Assembly: GCA_017621295.1 (NCBI GenBank)
Contig: JAGATI010000129.1
Coordinates: forward strand, 1-12,755
DNA from: Clostridia bacterium
GTDB taxonomy: Bacteria > Bacillota_A > Clostridia > TANB77 > CAG-508
DNA length: 12,755 nt
Direction of reading: 5' to 3'
The notes under the pieces were generated by a model that ran no database searches, was not told the origin of the DNA, and saw only the letters and a program-made list of their open reading frames with translations. The position numbers and the translations under genes were made by a program. The first letter of the stretch is position 1, and each line of letters starts with the position of its first letter. This document shows, one piece after another, positions 11,170 to 12,755 of this stretch.

Positions 11170-11203
11170 AAATGGATAAACCTTTTTTAAGGTTTATCCA
11201 TTT
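11170..11203. terminator. Bidirectional terminator with perfect 15-bp stem
   Basis: AAATGGATAAACCTT and AAGGTTTATCCATTT surround a TTTT loop, with T-rich sequence beyond the stem on the plus strand and A/T-rich sequence on the other. It separates the Cys-rich gene from the convergent 11358 gene. Confidence 0.85.
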
Positions 11204-11217
11204 AATTTATCTTTATA

Positions 11218-11358
11218 TTATATAATTCCAATTTTCTTCATCATTTGCTTTCCTTTTTTCATTAGCTTCTTTTTATCTTGTCCCATTGTTTCTGTATAAG
11301 CAAGCACTATACTTGCAGAAACAATACTTCCTACTAACATACCTTTAACAAATTTCAT
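11218..11358 (-). CDS. Small membrane-associated protein (46 residues)
   Basis: ATG at 11358 follows a strong GGAGG Shine-Dalgarno by about 10 bases, and the frame ends with TAA at 11218. The protein has one hydrophobic helix (residues about 5-20, KGMLVGSIVSASIVLA) and a strongly basic, Met- and Lys-rich tail (DKKKLMKKGKQMMKKIG). This layout resembles short YtxH-like or similar clostridial membrane proteins with a cytoplasmic basic tail, though I cannot assign a named family. It sits 36 bases downstream of the TSUP gene ending at 11395 and may belong to that transcription unit. The terminator at 11170-11203 follows directly. Confidence 0.75.
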   Translation of the reverse strand: MKFVKGMLVGSIVSASIVLAYTETMGQDKKKLMKKGKQMMKKIGII

Positions 11359-11394
11359 TATTTTCTTTCCTCCTTTTACATATTTTTAAATATA

Positions 11395-11772
11395 TTATGC
11401 CTTATTCTTTGACTTTATATACTCTTTATATAAAGAATATACTTCATGAATAGCAATAATTATTAAAAATATTGCAAAACACTTTTTTAATTTGTTTACA
11501 TCTATGTTACTTCCTATATATGCTCCTATAACTGCTCCTATAACTCCAAAACAAGATAAGCAAAGAGCTAATTTTATATTTATATTCTTCTGCTTTAAAT
11601 TTACAATTATAGATATAATTGAAGTAGGAATAAAAAATATTAGATTAGTTGCTTGGGCTATATGTTGATCATATTTCCAAATTATAGATAGTAAAAGAAT
11701 TAGTATTGTTCCACCACCCATTCCAATACCAGTAACAATTCCTGAGACAACACCTATTAATATTTCTACCAT
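11395..11772 (-). CDS. Half-size TauE/SafE (TSUP) transporter subunit
   Basis: This 125-residue integral membrane protein has about four hydrophobic segments. It starts with the TSUP repeat signature GVVSGIVTGIGMGGGTILILLL (residues about 7-28), then an AQATNLIFFIPTSIISIIVN segment (about 40-59), ALCLSCFGVIGAVIGAYIGS and a final CFAIFLIIIAIHEVY helix. TauE/SafE exporters usually have two such repeats in about 250 residues; here the halves are separate genes. The partner is encoded next upstream (12195-11851), so the two probably form a heterodimer. TSUP members move sulfite, sulfonates or other organic anions outward. The ribosome binding site is weak: the nearest AGGAGAG is more than 40 bases upstream of the ATG. 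Confidence 0.88.
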   Translation of the reverse strand: MVEILIGVVSGIVTGIGMGGGTILILLLSIIWKYDQHIAQATNLIFFIPTSIISIIVNLKQKNINIKLALCLSCFGVIGAVIGAYIGSNIDVNKLKKCFAIFLIIIAIHEVYSLYKEYIKSKNKA

Positions 11773-11850
11773 ATTTAATATTTGTCTGCTTTATAAAAAT
11801 ATAACAAGCAAACTCTCCTTATATTAATTTTAAAAGATTTATCTTTTTCT

Positions 11851-12195
11851 TTACTTTAATAAATTAAATGCTGCATAAAATAAAAAGACAATAAATATAA
11901 TTTTTAAATATTTATTATTAATTTTATTTAATAATTTTGCACCTATCAATCCACCTATTATTCCACCTATTGCAGTTTTTATTCCTATATTCCAATCTAT
12001 ATAATTATTCTTGTAATAAAATATAGTACTAGTAAGTACCATTGGCAATATTGCAAAAATAGTTGTTGCTCTTGCCTCTTTTTCATTTAACCCTAAAAAA
12101 TAAATACAAGCTGGAAGCAATATTAACCCTCCACCAGAAGCAAAAAGGCCACTAAAGAAACCAGCTATAATTCCTATTATTATTTTTTTTATCAT
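11851..12195 (-). CDS. Half-size TauE/SafE (TSUP) transporter subunit
   Basis: This 114-residue integral membrane protein is homologous to the product encoded next downstream. The first helix carries the family's glycine-rich loop (IIAGFFSGLFASGGGLILLP). The conserved EARATTIFAILPM segment follows at about residues 39-51 (compare AQATNLIFFIP in the partner). Next come AIGGIIGGLIGAKLLNKI and a last helix (IIFIVFLFYAAFNLL). It lacks the second TSUP repeat and presumably pairs with the 125-residue subunit. Its ATG lies one base after the stop codon of the 12505 gene, with only a weak AAGTGG ribosome binding site, so translation is probably coupled to that gene. The substrate is not determined by anything visible. 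Confidence 0.88.
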   Translation of the reverse strand: MIKKIIIGIIAGFFSGLFASGGGLILLPACIYFLGLNEKEARATTIFAILPMVLTSTIFYYKNNYIDWNIGIKTAIGGIIGGLIGAKLLNKINNKYLKIIFIVFLFYAAFNLLK

Positions 12196-12196
12196 T

Positions 12197-12505
12197 TTAT
12201 ACCACTTTTTTATTTTTATTCTTTTCTCTATTAGTATGTTCTTTTTTGAATAATTTATTCTTTGTTCCTTCTTTATATGCTCTTTTGTATAGTTTTACAA
12301 ATTGTGCTTCTGAAATTTCTGTTAATATTTGGTCACAAACTAACATATTATTAATTATACTTTGTCTTAATTCTTCGTCTTTTATATTGCTTGCTCTATC
12401 TAAAAATTTTTCTAATGCCTTTATATATTTTTCGTCACTATTTTTCCATTTTTCTCCAATTATGTTGTTTATAAAAAAGTTCTTTTGTATTGTAAATAAT
12501 TGCAT
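12197..12505 (-). CDS. Hypothetical helical protein, first gene of the transporter operon
   Basis: This 102-residue protein has an AGGAGG Shine-Dalgarno 7 bases before the ATG at 12505. It is predicted all-helical (EKYIKALEKFLDRASNIKDEELRQSIINNMLVC, then AQFVKLYKRAYKEGT) and ends in a highly basic tail (KKEHTNREKNKNKKVV). It has no signal peptide, membrane helix or metal-binding motif, and I do not recognise it. The tail could contact nucleic acid or the membrane. The next gene, a TSUP subunit, begins one base after its stop codon, implying translational coupling. A role in control or assembly of the transporter is possible but not shown. Confidence 0.8.
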   Translation of the reverse strand: MQLFTIQKNFFINNIIGEKWKNSDEKYIKALEKFLDRASNIKDEELRQSIINNMLVCDQILTEISEAQFVKLYKRAYKEGTKNKLFKKEHTNREKNKNKKVV

Positions 12506-12536
12506 TCTTAAGTCCTCCTATTAATTTGTTGGTTTC

Positions 12537-12565
12537 ATTTTAATACATTAAATTGTAAATTTCAA
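12537..12565 (-). promoter_or_regulatory. Proximal promoter of the transporter operon
   Basis: TTGAAA (12565-12560), a 17-base spacer and TAAAAT (12542-12537) read toward the ATG at 12505, giving a short leader of about 25 bases. Confidence 0.6.
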
Positions 12566-12619
12566 CCATTTTTTACAAAAAAAGTAAAATAATACATTTT
12601 TTTCCTGTAAATTTTTAGT

Positions 12620-12648
12620 ATATTATCACAGATTTTGTAAAATTGCAA
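12620..12648 (-). promoter_or_regulatory. Distal promoter of the transporter operon
   Basis: TTGCAA (12648-12643), 17 bases and TAATAT (12625-12620) with TGA directly before it form an extended -10 promoter. Its GTGATAATAT core is shared with the surface-protein promoter at 6999-7007. Confidence 0.55.
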
Positions 12649-12755
12649 TATTAATTTTGAAATTAATGTTAATTTATTAGTTTATTTGTTACTAGTTAGT
12701 GTTAATTTCCAAAACACATATAAAATTAGTCCGTAGCCTGTGTATTTATATATAA

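Noticed and set aside
12246..12524. Plus-strand ORF of 92 codons
   Set aside because: Antisense to the 102-residue protein, which has an AGGAGG ribosome binding site and promoters.

Overview
The window is very AT-rich (about three quarters A+T by eye). Its ribosome binding sites are Bacillota-type (GGAGG, AAGGAG) and its promoters are close to the sigma-A consensus, several with an extended -10 (TGn). A class B sortase, a cell-wall-anchored protein with a TPKTG sorting signal and clostridial-type small proteins point to a low-GC monoderm, most likely a Clostridia-like gut or anaerobe lineage. Several genes belong to families typical of Bacillota plasmids, conjugative elements and phages (DUF3846, DUF4314, a DUF6809-like protein, a phage-type zinc ribbon, a serine recombinase). 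I therefore read most of the window as accessory or integrated mobile DNA. No tRNA, rRNA, CRISPR array or transposase was seen.

Layout. Positions 1-2263 hold four minus-strand genes of poorly known function: a partial acidic protein, an OB-fold/SSB-like protein with an acidic tail, and two coiled-coil proteins. The spacers between them carry much RNA structure. A perfect TTGACA-N17-TATAAT promoter on the minus strand drives a structured leader or ncRNA of about 165 nt that ends in a 30-bp-class terminator hairpin. A second hairpin covers the Shine-Dalgarno of the downstream gene. A plus-strand extended -10 promoter fires a two-hairpin sRNA of about 82 nt. Positions 2264-3330 lack a convincing gene. 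They form a strongly G-poor tract with a degenerate 48-bp tandem repeat. A serine recombinase (3331-3984) follows, bracketed by two diverged direct copies of a 110-bp sequence. A 42-residue ORF and a bidirectional terminator come next.

Positions 4479-6889 are a cell-surface module: a class B sortase and a 520-residue secreted protein with a sorting signal, both on the minus strand, with the substrate gene upstream. A small XRE-type regulator (7114-7332, plus) converges on a minus-strand operon (9365 down to 7329). The operon encodes a zinc ribbon, a DUF4314 protein, a stand-alone mini DnaB-like ATPase, a DUF3846 protein and a DUF6809-like protein. Upstream of it is an FtsZ-like GTPase of only 225 residues (9641-10318) that stops just after the T7 loop. 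That gene lies within an 875-bp segment delimited by identical 40-bp direct repeats.

Positions 10656-11141 (plus) encode an extremely cysteine-rich protein whose reading frame continues upstream of its first ATG without a normal start codon. The last part (11218-12505, minus) encodes a 46-residue conserved-looking small membrane protein, two half-size TauE/SafE (TSUP) transporter subunits that probably form one transporter, and an unrecognised 102-residue protein. Tandem promoters at 12537-12648 drive this group.

The most interesting points are the truncated FtsZ homologue in its repeat-bounded cassette, the strongly promoted structured ncRNA at 1622-1787, the recombinase with its flanking repeats next to the G-poor tandem-repeat region, and the metallothionein-like protein lacking a start codon.
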